64,000 nt of DNA, taken from positions 148,212 through 212,211 of the forward strand of contig NW_015971548.1 in the NCBI RefSeq assembly GCF_000182565.1, read 5' to 3'. The translations under genes and the position numbers were made by a program. The stretch comes from Spizellomyces punctatus DAOM BR117 (lineage: Eukaryota > Chytridiomycota > Chytridiomycetes > Spizellomycetales > Spizellomycetaceae). Below the pieces are notes generated by a model, which saw nothing but the letters and a program-made list of their open reading frames with translations, was not told where the DNA came from and did not search any database. Below are positions 1-11,395 of the stretch, one piece after another. The stretch's first letter is position 1, and each line of letters begins with the position of its first letter.

Positions 1-313
1 TCCTAATCTCTTCGACATAGGTGGTGGCTACTAACAGTTGGCCTTCTGGTGATAGATCTGCAGCTGCCTGGAAGTACTCTTCAAGTCTGAGGAGGTATGT
101 CCTAATCTCTTGGACATTCCTGTTGCCTTTGTAGGGCTTCAACTTGCTTTGGAGGACTTTTACCAGGGATTTATCTACTCTGGGTTGGTACTGAGCAGTG
201 GCTGGTGTGGTGGAGTTCAGCTGCTGGAGCTTTGCTTGATAAAGCTCCTGCCTGACCTGGTCTATGTCAAGCTCAGCAATGGTGTTGAAGAGAATCTCTT
301 CCTGGCTGGTCAT
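1..313 (-). CDS. E1 retroelement gag, N-terminal part (runs off left edge)
   Basis: An open frame starts at an ATG at 313 and stays open to the window edge. It encodes a Ty3/gypsy Gag N-terminus, the particle protein that packages the element RNA. The same sequence, about 90% alike by eye, recurs on the plus strand at 28930-29170 ahead of a CCHC zinc knuckle, which identifies it as Gag. It lies downstream of the LTR at 865-1474 in the correct order (LTR, leader, gag), so this is the 5' end of an E1 copy whose remainder is outside the window. The frame is intact as far as it goes, unlike the copy at 29 kb. Edge position 1-20 repeats 99-118 imperfectly, which may be a small local duplication. 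Confidence 0.7.
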   Translation of the reverse strand, partial: MTSQEEILFNTIAELDIDQVRQELYQAKLQQLNSTTPATAQYQPRVDKSLVKVLQSKLKPYKGNRNVQEIRTYLLRLEEYFQAAADLSPEGQLLVATTYVEEIR

Positions 314-864
314 GGTGGTAATGGGGTGGAGTCTTGGGTAGTTACAATATTACTTGTAACAACAACAATAGGGTGGGTCACAGGCCCAAGAGATGCAATG
401 TTACTTGCAGTCAAAATAGGGTGGGTCACAGGCCCAAAATATGCAATATTACTTGCAAGTACAACTGGTGGGGAGGATACAGGGGGACTCTACAGCTTCT
501 TCACAATCCCACAATAGAAAAACTCTATCTGTTTTCTCAGAGCTTCTGATGCTAACCAAGTGGTGTGTCTGGTGGTAGTTCTGGAGGTTGTGCTGGGGGT
601 AGGTTTGTGGTATGGGGTGGTGTGGGCTGGTCTGTAGGAGTCCTTGAGGGGGGGTTCTGGGCATAAGTTGGGCCTGGGATAAGAGGCAGGGGTCTTCTGA
701 TATTACTCAGAAGGACTAGGGCAGGGTCTGGGGTCTGGGGTCTGTTGGTCTTCTGATATTACTCAGAAGGTCTAGGGCAGGGTCTGGGGGTCTGGGGATC
801 TTAGCTTCTGATCTCTCACAGAAGGTCTAAGAGTCTGGGGTTGTTGTCTAAGGTGGTGCTACCA
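314..864 (-). other. E1 leader with primer-binding site and short tandem repeats
   Basis: This is untranslated leader between the E1 LTR and gag. Directly next to the LTR end, on the minus strand, is TGGTAGCACCACC (864 down to 852). It starts with the TGG that pairs with a tRNA 3' CCA, so it is the likely primer-binding site; the tRNA was not identified. The leader holds two imperfect tandem repeats, one of about 60 bp at 365-460 and one of about 75 bp around 690-800. No gene is seen. Confidence 0.6.
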
Positions 865-1474
865 TGTAACAGGCTAGCAGGGACAAGAAGACAACAGAAA
901 ACTAGGGAAGACTTGGTTACTACTTGTTATTTTCCTTTGAGGGGCCTCAGAGAGGTCCTCTTTTTATAGACAAAGGGGCTGACAAATGCTATATCCTAAC
1001 TACCCAATCAGATCTCACCCACATCATCCTAAACTATTTGTCAGCCTATTGCACCATTTGCAACCAATCAGAACTCATACATGTCATCCTAAACTATTTG
1101 TCAGCCTATTGCACCATTTGCAACCAATCAGATCTTGTACATGTCATCCTAAACTATTTGTCAGCCTATTGCACCATTTGCAACCAATCAGATCTTGTAC
1201 ATGTCATCCTAAACTATTTGTCAGCCTATTGCACCATTTATAGCCAATCACAAGTGAGACAAGTCATCCTAAATACACTGTGCCACTTGATTGAAAGGGG
1301 CAGATGCTAGTGTGTCAGGATACTCATCTAATTTAGCCAGAAATGGCTAAATCTGCTTATTTATCTAATTCTGGTCAAATGAATGTTGACACCATCAGCA
1401 AAGTCATGTGACCACTAGTTTGGAACCACATCTAACCAGTATAACCATAGCACTGACAGAAGAATTCTGTCACA
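865..1474 (-). repeat. E1 LTR (5' LTR of a copy extending left)
   Basis: A 610 bp LTR that on the minus strand begins TGTGACAG and ends CTGTTACA, so the ends are TG..CA and near-inverted. It has the same length as the LTR at 12846-13455 and is identical wherever compared. The minus-strand order inside is: palindromic start, four 60 bp units carrying ATTGG (inverted CCAAT), a TATAAAAAG box near 968-960, then a short transcribed end. The target duplication TATCT (AGATA on minus) sits at 1475-1479 on the outer side only. On the inner side the sequence continues into E1 leader, so this copy is a true 5' LTR and not a solo LTR. Confidence 0.9.
1021..1260 (-). repeat. Four 60 bp tandem units in the E1 LTR promoter
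   Basis: Four consecutive 60 bp units, each containing CCAATCAGA on the plus strand (ATTGG in LTR sense). They sit upstream of the LTR TATA box. The unit number differs between copies: four here and at 13060-13299, two in the LTR at 30059-30547. The 121 bp length difference between LTRs equals about two units. Confidence 0.9.
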
Positions 1475-3000
1475 TATCTTTTCTGTGAATCCTGGGCCTC
1501 AATCATCAGATCTCGGATAAGGATGTTTAGGTCTCCGAGATGTTTACAGAGCTCTTCCACATCTGCATTTCTGGTTTCTGACGGCCTTTCAATGATGGAG
1601 TCATGGTCTGAGATAATAGTCTCCGGAATGCTGTGCAATGGGATGTAGCATTCTATAAATAGTTCTGCGACCTGAGTAGCTGTCGCGGTGCTCTTGAGGG
1701 GCCATACGTGGATCCTCTTTGAGCATTTACAAGCTATTAGCCAAAAGGCATCATACCCTCTGGAAGTAAGTGGGAGCTTGGTTACAAAGTCAGTCATGAT
1801 GACTGTCCAGCATCCCAGAGCTGGTGGTATGGGTTTCAGCAACCCCAGAATCAGTTGCGGTACCCTTTTTGAGCATTGGCAGGTTTCATATCCTGTGCAA
1901 TGTTTTCTGAAATCTTGTGCCATCTTTGGCCACCAGACTTGTGCTGTGGCTCTGGCGTAGGTTCTTTCGAATCCGAAGTGTCCTCCCCCCTCGTGAAAAA
2001 GCTTGCGCACCTTGGGGGTGCAAGCAGGGGGCACGTAGAGGCACCAAAGGTCTTCGGAGACTGAAAAACGGTGCCACAGCAGGTTATCTGCACATTGCCA
2101 CTCCTGAAGAAAGCGCGCGTTGGCTGTAGTGTAGGTGTCAGGGCTGGTCTCCCATAGGAGCATGCGGGCCTGTTGGGCTATGGGGTAGAGCTGGCCGGTG
2201 AGGCCAGCGCAGATGGCGGCAATGAGTGCAGGCTGTAAGGCCAGACAAAAGACGGCATCTGCCAGTGTCAAGGAAGGTGCGAGAGCCGCTGGTGTGGTGC
2301 GCAGCCATCGTCTTCCGTGTTCCGCCACCCATATTTGGGTTGCGGTGGAGCAGAGTAGGGTTTCTGCTCCTAGTAGCCATGAAAGTGTATCAGTGACAAT
2401 GTGAAAACATCCTGGTTTGTGAATGATTGTCATCCATTCAGACCAGTAACTAAGATCGAGGGCCCAGCAGAGAAGCTTATGGTTCTCGCCTTTGTATTTA
2501 GTGAGCCACAAAAGAGCTTGGTGATCAGTAATGACTGTGAAAGGCAGGCCTTCGAGGTATGGGCAGAGTTTTCCAAGGCCCCAAATGAGGCATCCGGCCT
2601 CGAGTTTGACGGGGGGGGCCTTTTTTTCTGAGGTGGTGGTGCCTCGAGAATGGTAGCACAGCGGGCGGTTAGAAGCATCTGGCTGTAACTGTTCGAGCAT
2701 GACATTAAATGCTGTGTAGGAAGCGTCACTGTGAAGGGTGTAGGGGAACCCTTTTCTGGGTGCCACAAGCACTGGAGCTGTTGTCAGAGCCTGCTTGGCG
2801 GCTGCGAAGGCAGAGTTTCGGGAATCAGTCCATGAAACTTCACGCTTCACAATAAATCTGCACAGACCTTGGTCCGGGCGCTTGCAAGCAAGGCATCCGA
2901 CACAAAAGGGGTCAATGGGTAAGTCCGCCAGCGATGATTGGCATAGATTGACCGCCGGTAGGTCTGAGGAGCTAGATTTCGGATGTTGCGAAACCTCAAA
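1475..3000 (-). pseudogene. E2 pol: RNase H and integrase, cut by E1
   Basis: This is the C-terminal part of the E2 polyprotein. RNase H is visible first (DAS, then HQALLWL around 2330-2530). The integrase zinc-binding region and core follow ([18 protein letters not shown], then two close cysteines, then TDFVTKLP and ISDHDS). The frame is continuous with the reverse transcriptase upstream, broken only by TGA at 3003-3001. It ends where the E1 LTR is inserted, at 1474, next to target site AGATA. The integrase C-terminus and chromodomain belonging to this frame are found only in the plus-strand copy at 13461-15078. The ORF 2850-1432 looks intact, but its last 14 residues are LTR read-through. 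Confidence 0.85.
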
Positions 3001-4047
3001 TCAGGCTCTGGTGGCTGTGATTGTAGGGGCCACCGCCATGTCAAGCATGGATGGTGAATTGAGCTTTTCAGCACCTTTCTTTGGGTCAGCGCGACCCTTT
3101 TTAAGGTCTCGGTATATGCGAACGCCCTCTTGGATAGCATCTTGCAGGGGCCAGATGAGTTCCACGTAGCGAGAGATGAATTGGGCATAGAACCCTAGGA
3201 GACCCACAAATGACCATAGGTCACCTATGAATTTGGGTTGTGGCCAATCGACTATGGTTGCAACCTTGTCTGGATCGGTAGCAAGACCCTGAGAGGAGGC
3301 AACAAAACTGAGAGCCGTGAGCTGGTGAAAGAGCCATTGACACTTGTTGAGTCTTAGGGTGAGTTTGGCTCTGGAAAAGCAGTCGAGCCAGTCTGCAATG
3401 GCATCTAGGGCTTCCGCAGCTGTCTCTGCTTGTGTATGGATATTGTCGATGAAGTTGTTGATATTTCGCCATTTGGAGGGACCCAAGGTGTCATCCATCA
3501 CCCGACAGAAGTGTGAAGGGGCAGTCTTGGGTCCGAAGGGCATAAAGAGTGGTTCATAGATGCTGTCATGGAGTCTGATCACAAGCCATTTGTGTACCAA
3601 CACATTGGTGATGGCAATTTGGTAGAATCCTTTGTTTGCATCACCTCCCGATATGTATCGGAATGGGACTGCAACGATCCAGTTCAGGATGTTGAGCATG
3701 ATGGGAAAGGGATATGGATCCCAGGCCATGCAGTCATTGGCTCGGCGATAGTCAAAGGCTACCCACGGGGGTTTGTCTGCATAGCGAATGATAACAGGAT
3801 TGCTGGTGAAGGTTACTTCGGTGGTTCATTTCCACCTCTGAAGCCCCATCATGGTGTCTCGTTCCAGCTCAAGGGCTGTCCGCTCCAACGGAGAGTATGA
3901 CCATGGCCTCAAAAGGGGTGGTGGAGCCGAGATAAATCAAGGTGCATAGGGAATCTTAGTGTAGTTCCCTATGAGATGACCCTCATAGCTGAAGGCTTGA
4001 TGGAAGTGTCATAGAATGTTGATTAGGGCCCAGACCACGGGTTTGGG
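3001..4047 (-). pseudogene. E2 pol: reverse transcriptase
   Basis: Ty3/gypsy reverse transcriptase, which copies element RNA into DNA. The fingers motif (VAFDYRRAND, near 3735-3765) and palm region (GGDANKGFYQIAI) are clear. The active-site box reads FIDNIHTQ, where a gypsy RT normally has YxDD, so the second catalytic Asp is Asn; GAC-GAT to GAC-AAT is a CpG transition. In-frame TGA codons lie at 4011-4009, 3939-3937, 3828-3826 and 3003-3001. There is no TAA, TAG or frameshift. The copy is therefore predicted inactive, although the frame is otherwise preserved. Confidence 0.85.
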
Positions 4048-6033
4048 TCACTTGAGATCGATGTGGAAACGTTCTGCATCTTTTAATTGGGCTTCGAAGG
4101 CCCCTGGAGCCTTCTCCATAGAGTCGAGGTTCCATTTGTTCCGAAGTGTCTGCCATTCTTCTTTGGAAATGTTCTCTTCAGGGTCTGCAACCAAATTATG
4201 GGTTGTGGTGGACAGTTTGAGGCCTAATGGGGCCGTTGAGCTAGCAGCGGTGGCCTCAAGAGGGTTTTCGATGAGAAAAGTTTGGGCTGCCACGCGCATC
4301 TGTCCTGTGATTAACATGGTTAATCTAGACTTCTGAGCTTTGGCTTTGGTCAGCTGTGGCATTGACACATCCTTCATGAATTCACCCTGCTTGGTCTTGT
4401 ATGGCGTGCCATGCATGTGATCGGTGTCCAGCTCATCTGTTATGGAGCAAGGGATAAGGATGTCCGGATTCTTGAGCATCACCACGAAACTGGGTAATGG
4501 GGGTTCCTGAACCAAGGTTTGGAGTTTCAGATGTCCCAGAATGTCGTTGGCTAGGATGATGAGAGGTTTCCCATATGCAATGACCCGAAAGTAGGTGCAG
4601 AAAGTCAGGTATTCTCCTCCATGGCCTCTGAGGGAAGTTTCGAGGCACACTGTCTTGGTAGATGAGATACGTCCACCAATGCTGTTGAAAGCCATCATTT
4701 CCACATCCTGTAAATCAGTTTCGGAGAACAGAAGGCCCAGGTATGTGTCAGAAACCAGAGACTCGCAGGCTCCTGTGTCTAGTACCACAGGTGCCCAGAG
4801 CTGAGCAATGACAGCTAGCATCCAGCAAGGCTGCATTTGGGTCTTGGTCTGGCTTTTGAGTACATCGCCTAAATCTACCAAGTAGAAGGCATTGATGGAA
4901 GGCACCACAACCTCGAAATGGGGCATGATGTCATTAATTGTTGCTTCCATGGCCTTGATCACACTCTCAAAGTGCTCCCTAGATTTGTTGTTTTGTGGTT
5001 TTGTTGTTTTATTCTGGCGAGCAACTTGTTTGATAGCCAGCATGACTATATACATCCGTTCACTCTCTTCATGTCTTTGGAGATGTGGATGGTCTTTAAC
5101 GTGCAGAAATTTGGGGTTTCCGTGATGATAATAATAGTCTGAGTGAACAATATTGCCTGTCAGGAGAAATGCCACCAGTTGCAGGTTGGCGTAAGAATCA
5201 AAGATAACAGGGTCTTCAGAGCTCCACATCAAGAATTTCTCATGCTTGTCGAGCCTTATCCAGGCAAGGAGGATCAAACAAGGGGTACCATCCTCTCGGA
5301 CTTTTTGCAGGATTCGATCCTTGTCAGCTTTGGCTGCAGCAGTGATGTAGAGGTGGTGGGAACTCCACGCAACTGCATAGGGGTCATTCCTGAGGTGCCC
5401 AGCACCTCGCTTTGGTTCTTTGGCAAAGAAGCTGAGCATGCGGGGGTTGTCGCCCATCATCAGAGCCACTTGCGGGGTGCCCCGGATGATGGCTATGTTA
5501 TCCCAGACTTGGTCCCAGCCCTGCGTGGGCATGCGGGGGTCCTCTTCCTTGGTCACCGTGACCTCGGAAAGAGGTGCGGTCATCAAAATTGTTGATTCCG
5601 AGTGCTCGGGTGAATGAAAGAATCCAATGGTGTGGAATCCTTGATTAGCGGCGGCTGTCCTTTCCAGTTCCGAAGCCGAAAAAAGAGTCTCGGTGGTAGC
5701 GGACGTCGAGTCCAGCTCCACTATGTACGACTTCTTGGACTCCTGTTTGGGTTTCCAACCTGCGGGCATGGGTGCTCCGTATGGTCCCTTCTTTCCATCT
5801 TCAGGATCTTTTCGGTTCGGGTTCTGCCAGCAGAAAACATTCCAATGCTTTTTCTGACAGAATTTGCAGGGTGCTGGTGGTTCCTTGTTGGGGTCCGGAA
5901 CCATCCTCTGAGGACCATTGTGACCCTTTTCGGGGTTTCCAGTTTTATGTTGAGCCGTCTGCTTAGGGCCTTTGTCAGTTCCGGTCTTTTGTGACTTCTT
6001 CTGAGCTTCTGCAGCACCGCTGTAGCAAGGGTC
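4048..6033 (-). pseudogene. E2 zinc knuckle and aspartic protease
   Basis: A Cys-X2-Cys-X3-His-X4-Cys knuckle (near 5830-5870), one residue shorter than the usual retroviral spacing, is followed by a long linker and a retropepsin-type protease with VVLDTGA (about 4755-4785), the normal catalytic Asp triad. The segment is in one frame with gag upstream and RT downstream and is separated from them by TGA codons at 6036-6034 and 4050-4048. About 370 residues between knuckle and protease match no domain I recognise. Confidence 0.8.
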
Positions 6034-7002
6034 TCATTTTCTGGTGTCATCAGAGCTGAAATAAAGGCGCAGGAAGTCTTTTAATTTGGTCAGGTTCATG
6101 ACATTACAGGATTTGACCATGATTTGGATGTCGCTGGGCAATTGTTCAACTATTAGGTCAAAATGCTGGTCAGTGGGATATATTATGTTTGCCCGGTCGC
6201 CATATGTGAGGCACCGGAGATGAGTTTTGTGGTCGATGAATGTGAGAAAGCTGCGAAATTCTTTGGGGTTCACATGGCAGTGCACATATTTGGTTTTGCG
6301 CTTGGACTTGGTTAGGGGATCTCAGAACTCTTGAAGCAGTTCTTCTTTCCACCTTTTCCAGGTCCACAAGCAAGTTTCCTGGGCTTCCAGAGTGTAAAAC
6401 CAAGCATTGGCAGGGGTTTTCTTGGCTATCATGGCTGGTAGGAGCTGTACCATCCTGGCATCTGACATTGCGCTAACATTTTGAAGAAGTTGGACTTTGT
6501 TGAGCCATTCTTCAACATCTTGGTTTCTTTTGCCCATAAACTCAGGTATGTCCTTTGCTTTCAAGGAATCGACCTTAGTGTCGCTGGCCCATGGGGCTGC
6601 TGGCACTTGGATTGGAGGCACCAGACCTGAAAAACTTGGTTCCATATGCTCCCTTGGTGTGTCCAATGTTTCCCATGGGGTTGCAGACTGTTCTCTTGTA
6701 GCTCGTGCTATGAGAGGTTGTTCAGGCAGTGGCACTAGGGCTTCTAAGGCTCGTGCGAGGCACTCATCTGCCACTGTCTGATGTTCGGAAAGCCTATGAA
6801 GCTGTTCCGTAAGATTTTGAGTTGCCAACTGCATTGCAGCAGTCGAGTGGGCAATGTCTTCTTTTAACGCTGCCACTTCAGAGGCCATCATGGCCAAGTT
6901 AGGGGCTTCCGGTTCGACGGAAGTGGTCCCTGAATGTCTCGGGCATGTTGCGGGAGGGACTTCGACGTCCTCCGCTGGACCCTGACTACAAGTCTGGATC
7001 AC
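6034..7002 (-). pseudogene. E2 gag
   Basis: The Gag region starts at an ATG at 7002, about 200 bp after the LTR and primer site. A coiled stretch (MASEVAALKEDIAH and following) precedes the conserved gypsy gag block (VEEWLNKVQLLQN and WKRWKEELLQEF, near 6325-6520). An in-frame TGA at 6324-6322 follows, where the next residues fit an Arg, and another TGA lies at 6036-6034. The frame is shared with all of pol, so E2 encodes a single Gag-Pol polyprotein without a programmed frameshift. Confidence 0.8.
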
Positions 7003-7180
7003 AGGTGAGTGGCCTCACATTGGAGAGCGTTCGACCAGCATCATTCTCAGTTTCATGAAGTCTGTTTCCGAAACGAGAGAAAAGGTTTCCGAGTAGCTAC
7101 CTGAGCAGATCTCGGTTTGTGCAAGAGTTTCGGTACGACCGAATAAGGTTTTCAGCTGAATTTGAGAGGGGAAGGCAGTT

Positions 7181-7198
7181 CGTCGCACTTCTCCACCA
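7181..7198 (-). promoter_or_regulatory. E2 primer-binding site
   Basis: Directly after the LTR end on the minus strand is TGGTGGAGAAGTGCGACG. It starts with TGG, as expected for pairing with a tRNA 3' CCA. The tRNA was not identified. Confidence 0.55.
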
Positions 7199-7770
7199 TG
7201 TAATGGATTTTTTGTTGGTAGACTATGGTAAAGACAACTTGGGTCTCCTAGCAGGTTATGTGGGTGTCTGTACTAGGAATCATAGTCTCCAAAATCCTTT
7301 CTTTGGGCGTCAGTAGCAACTTGAGGGTGAGAGGCAAGGAGAGTCGGTTAGTTGTGAACTGAGCAGGATTTAGAGGCTTCAGTGCAGGTGATCAGGCTGT
7401 TGAAGCACTCTGTTAGGTTCCTGTTAACCTAAGATTGGAGTTGAGAAGCTAGTTGTGGGGATTTAGTGTCACTATGGCTTCTGCCCACAACTTATTTTAT
7501 TGAATTCATCTTTTTATACAGGAATATGCTACAGTAACATCTACACTAGTTTCCGTAACCTCCATTAGGGTGGCGGTGTCCGATATTCCCGTTTCCGATC
7601 ATTGCCATGATCAATTATGACTGCGTACCATATCCTTTGCGCTGCGCTGGTGTAGCCCAGAACCGAGCTTGATCTCAGGGGTTTCGAAGCTTAGGTTGCA
7701 ATTGCGGAAACCTCAATCATGGTCACCTGATGCCTTTAAGCGAACCGGTTTATCAGAGTCATTCGCTACA
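7199..7770 (-). repeat. E2 5' LTR
   Basis: A 572 bp LTR in minus orientation. It begins TGTAGCGAAT and ends ATTACA followed by the primer site. The partner 3' LTR is 15137-15709. The first 200 bp of the two differ at about a dozen sites, around half of them CpG against TpG/CpA, so this insertion is old. Its outer end at 7770 abuts the E1 18-nt repeat with no target duplication, so a rearrangement has replaced the original flank. Confidence 0.85.
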
Positions 7771-8115
7771 CCAGAATCCCAGAGAACCCCAGAAACCCAG
7801 AAAATCGCAGGACCCCTGAGAACCCCAGAATCCCAGAGAACCCCAGAAACCCAGAGAATCCCAGAACCCCAGAGAACCCCAGAACCCCAGAGAACCCCAG
7901 AATCCCAGAGAACCCCAGAACTCCAGAGAACCCAAGAACTCCAGAGAACCCAAGAACCCCAGAGAACCCAAGAACTCCAGAGAACCCAAGAACCCCAGAG
8001 AACCCCAGAACCCCAGAGAACCCAAGAACCCCAGAGAACCCCAGAACCCCAGAGAACCCTAGAACCCCAGAAAACCCAGGAACCCCAGAGAACCCCAGAA
8101 CCCCAGACCACCCAG
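7771..8115 (+). repeat. 18-nt coding tandem repeat (Pro-Glu-x-Gln-Arg-Thr)
   Basis: About 19 imperfect copies of an 18-nt unit encode PEPQRT-like hexapeptides (variants PES, QEL, QEP). The array lies between E1 gag and protease and forms a low-complexity linker. All antisense frames are also open, giving spurious Gly/Phe/Leu ORFs on the minus strand. The first repeat-like bases (GGAACCCCAG) also stand at the left border of the assembly gap at 29882. Confidence 0.9.
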
Positions 8116-11100
8116 GCCACCTACCAAGAAAGCAAGATCCATGTAGTAGAGGTGGCTCCATACTCTTTAAGTACCCCCAAAGGGCCAAGGATTCCCCGGA
8201 GTCACTTGCTGACTGTGCAAGGTAGAATCCAAGGAATCCCAGTAACCATTCTCCTGGATAATGGGGCAAACCAACTCTATGTGTCACAGTCCTTTGTCAA
8301 GAAGGCACAACTGGTGACTCATTCTCTCCCTGGAGCAGAAATCTCTATGGCTGATGACAGAAAGCACCAAGAAATAGGCTTTGTCAAAGGTCTTCAGTAC
8401 TCAGTAGGAACCTACACAGAACAGTCAGACTTTATAGTAGCCCCAATCAAGTTTGACTTGATCCTGGGTATACCTTGGTTTGCCTGGAGGAATCCCAGTA
8501 TCAACCACAACAAGAACACTGTGACCTTCACCACCTCCCAGCACCCCAGAGTCAGATGGTTTGTTAAGCAGGCCAGCTCTTCCAACAAATCCCAGAAGTC
8601 CAATCTTATCACCATGGTATCAGCAAAGATGTTGGTCAGAACACTGAAGAAGAGGACAGCAACAGCTTTTGCTGTGTATCTCAAGAACCCTCAAGATACC
8701 AGCACCCCTCCAGACACCATGGATTCCAAAGTCACCAAGCTTCTTGAAAACTATCAAGATGTCTTTGTGGAAGAGCTTCCCCCAGGACTTCCCCCTGAGA
8801 GAACAGTGGATCACAGAATTGAACTCAGTGCCCCCAACCAGACCCCCTGGAGACCAACCTACCACCTCTCTTCTTTGGAGTTAGAAGAACTGAGGAAGCA
8901 GCTGTCTGAACTTCTGGAGGCAGGCCACATCAGACCATCCAAGAGCCCCTTTGGAGCACCCATCCTCTTTGTCAAGAAGAAAGAAGGGTCTTTGAGGATG
9001 TGTGTGGACTACAGGGCTCTGAATAAAATCACCATCAAGAGCAGATATCCCCTCCCTAGGATTGATGAGCTGATGGACAGACTGAATGGAGCCCAGGTCT
9101 TTACCAAGCTGGATCTCAAGTCAGGCTACTACCAGATCAGGATCCACCCAGAAGACATCCCCAAGACAGCTTTCAGAACCAGATATGGTCACTTTGAGTT
9201 CCTGGTCATGTCCTTTGGAATGACCAATGCCCCAGCCACTTTCATGACTTTGATGAATGATGTTCTAAGACCCTTCTTGGACATCTTTGTTATTGTCTAC
9301 CTAGATGACATCCTCATCTACTCCAAGACCCCAGAAGATCACCTGGACCACCTCAAGCAGGTTCTGCAAGCCCTCAGGCAGAACAAGCTGTATGCCAACC
9401 CCAGCAAGTGCCAGTTCTTCAAGCAAGAAGTAGAGTTTCTTGGCCATGTAGTCTCACATGAAGGAGTCAGGCTTGACCCCAAGAAAGTGCAGACTGTTCA
9501 AGAATGGCCCACCCCTCAGAGCGTCACTGAAGTCAGACAGTTCATGGGCCTGGTGAACTACTTCCATAGCTTTCTGAAGGACCTGGCAGAGCAAGCTGCA
9601 CCATTGACAGACCTGTTGAGAAATGACAAGCCCTGGACCTGGTCTGAACCTCAGGAGAAAGCTTTTCAGCAGCTGAAGGATATGGTCACCAAAGCCCCTG
9701 TACTCAGACCCTTTGACCCAGCCTTGCCTACCACTGTCTTCCCTGATGCCTCAGGCTATGCAGTTGGAGCATGGCTTGGACAGGATGATGGGAAAGGCAT
9801 GAGACCAGTTGCCTACCACTCCAGGAAGATGGCTCCAGCAGAGACCAGATATGACACCAGACAACAAGAGCTGTTAGCCATCCATGATGCCCTCAGAGTT
9901 TGGAGGCCCTACCTGGAAGGAACCCCCTTCAAAGTTATCTCAGACCACCAGTCCCTCAAGTGGCTACAGAACCAGCCCTTCTTGACCAGAAGACAAGCCA
10001 GATGGGTCATGAATTTCCAATCTTTTGACTTTGAGATTGGCTATGGCCCAGGAAGACTCCACACAGTGGCAGACATCCTGTCTAGAAGACCAGACCTGGC
10101 CCCAAGATGCATCAAGTGCAAGGCCTTGGTGACAGCAGAGTTGAATGCTGTGACCCACACCACCAGCACCCTTCAAGAGAGATTGAAGACCAGTACCACA
10201 GAAGACCCAGAACTTCAAGAGCTCATCCAAGCTTTGGATGACCCCAGGAGACCAGAAGACCAGCAACAAAGGCTCAAATACCTCAGCCATCAAGATGGGT
10301 TACTCTATTTCCAGGACAGGATTTTTGTTCCTAGTGACCCAGACCTAAGGTTGAGCCTACTCCAAGAAACCCATGACACTCAGTATGCTGGACACTTTGG
10401 CATCACCAAGACCCATGATGCCCTAGCAAGGCATTACTACTGGCCAAGGATGTACAAGGACATTACGAAGTATGTCAAGTCTTGTGATTCCTGCCAGAGA
10501 AGCAAACCTAGTCAGCAACCACCAGCAGGCTTGCTGCAGCCCCTCCCAGTACCTAAGACCAGATGGAGCCAGATTTCCATTGACCTGATCCCTGACCTAC
10601 CTGTGACTTCCTCTGATCACAATGCCATCTTTGTCATTGTTGACAGATTGTCAAAGAGAGGCCACTTCATCCCTACCACCACCAGAGCCTCAGCCAAGGA
10701 CCTGGCCCTGCTCTTCTTGAAGCACATCTTCAAGCACCATGGCCTCCCAGAAGTGATTGTATCTGATAGAGACACCAAGTTCACCAGTTCATTCTGGTCC
10801 AACTTGATGCAACTCTTAGGCTGCAACACCCTCCTAGCCACTGCAAGGCACCAGCAGACCAATGGACAGGCAGAGAGAACCATCAAGACTTTGAAGATCT
10901 ACCTGAGAGCTTTCCTGCAGTACAACATGAAGAATTGGGAAGATCTTGTACCCTTTGCTGAGTTTGCCTACAACAACAGTATCTCAGAAACCACAGGCTT
11001 TACCCCATTCTACTTAGAGAATGGCCAGCATCCCAGGACCCCAGCAACACCACCAGGAGAAAGCAATGATCCTGAAGCAACAGACTTCCACCAGTATATT

Positions 11101-11395
11101 CAGCAACTGCTTCAAGTAGCCAAGGATAACATGATACTGGCCCAAGAAAGACAAGTTCAGCAAGCCAACAAGTCTCTCAGCAAGGCCCCAAGCTACCCCT
11201 TAGGCTCCAAAGTTTGGCTATCTAGAGAAGGTATCACCCCAGAAGAAGAAGCCCAGAGGCCAGCCCAGAAACTTCTTCACCCCTGGCTTGGACCTTACAG
11301 AATCAAGGCCAAGGATGAATTTCAGAATTACACCCTGGAGCTCCCCAGCACCATGAAGATTCATCCAGTGTTCCATGTGAGACTCCTCAAGCCTT
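8116..11395 (+). CDS. E1 pol: protease, RT, RNase H, integrase (intact, 3' truncated)
   Basis: An intact Ty3/gypsy Pol. In order: a retropepsin with LLDNGAN (Asn where Thr/Ser is usual); an RT with [20 protein letters not shown] and YLDDILIYS; an RNase H ([11 protein letters not shown], then E, then SDHQSLKWL); an integrase zinc finger ([10 protein letters not shown], then CDSCQ); and a DDE core ([27 protein letters not shown]). The integrase C-terminal domain ends [15 protein letters not shown], where the sequence joins E2. No stop or frameshift is present. Scanning all lines I saw only about three CpG dinucleotides in 3.3 kb, and Arg is coded almost only by AGA/AGG. The start codon and gag are missing, so the fragment is not autonomous. 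Confidence 0.9.

Larger units (their letters stand above)
865..2924. repeat. Inverted repeat, left arm (2,060 bp)
   Basis: Reverse-complement copy of 11396-13455 with the same length and no net indel. It covers the E2 RNase H-integrase segment plus the E1 LTR. Three differences were found by eye, near 2195, 2318 and 2394, and all three are CpG in one arm and TpG or CpA in the other. One arm end coincides with the E1 LTR end (865 / 13455). The other ends at the 8 bp ACTTACCC shared with E1 pol. Confidence 0.9.

Noticed and set aside
1021-1260. CRISPR-like array
   Set aside because: Units are contiguous 60 bp copies with no unique spacers, lie inside an LTR, and recur in every LTR copy.
1688-3900. 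Numerous plus-strand ORFs across E2
   Set aside because: They are shadows of the minus-strand pol frame, and each has a mirror shadow in the plus-strand arm.
7713-8287. Minus-strand Gly/Phe/Leu-rich ORFs
   Set aside because: They are antisense readings of the 18-nt coding repeat, which keeps all frames open.
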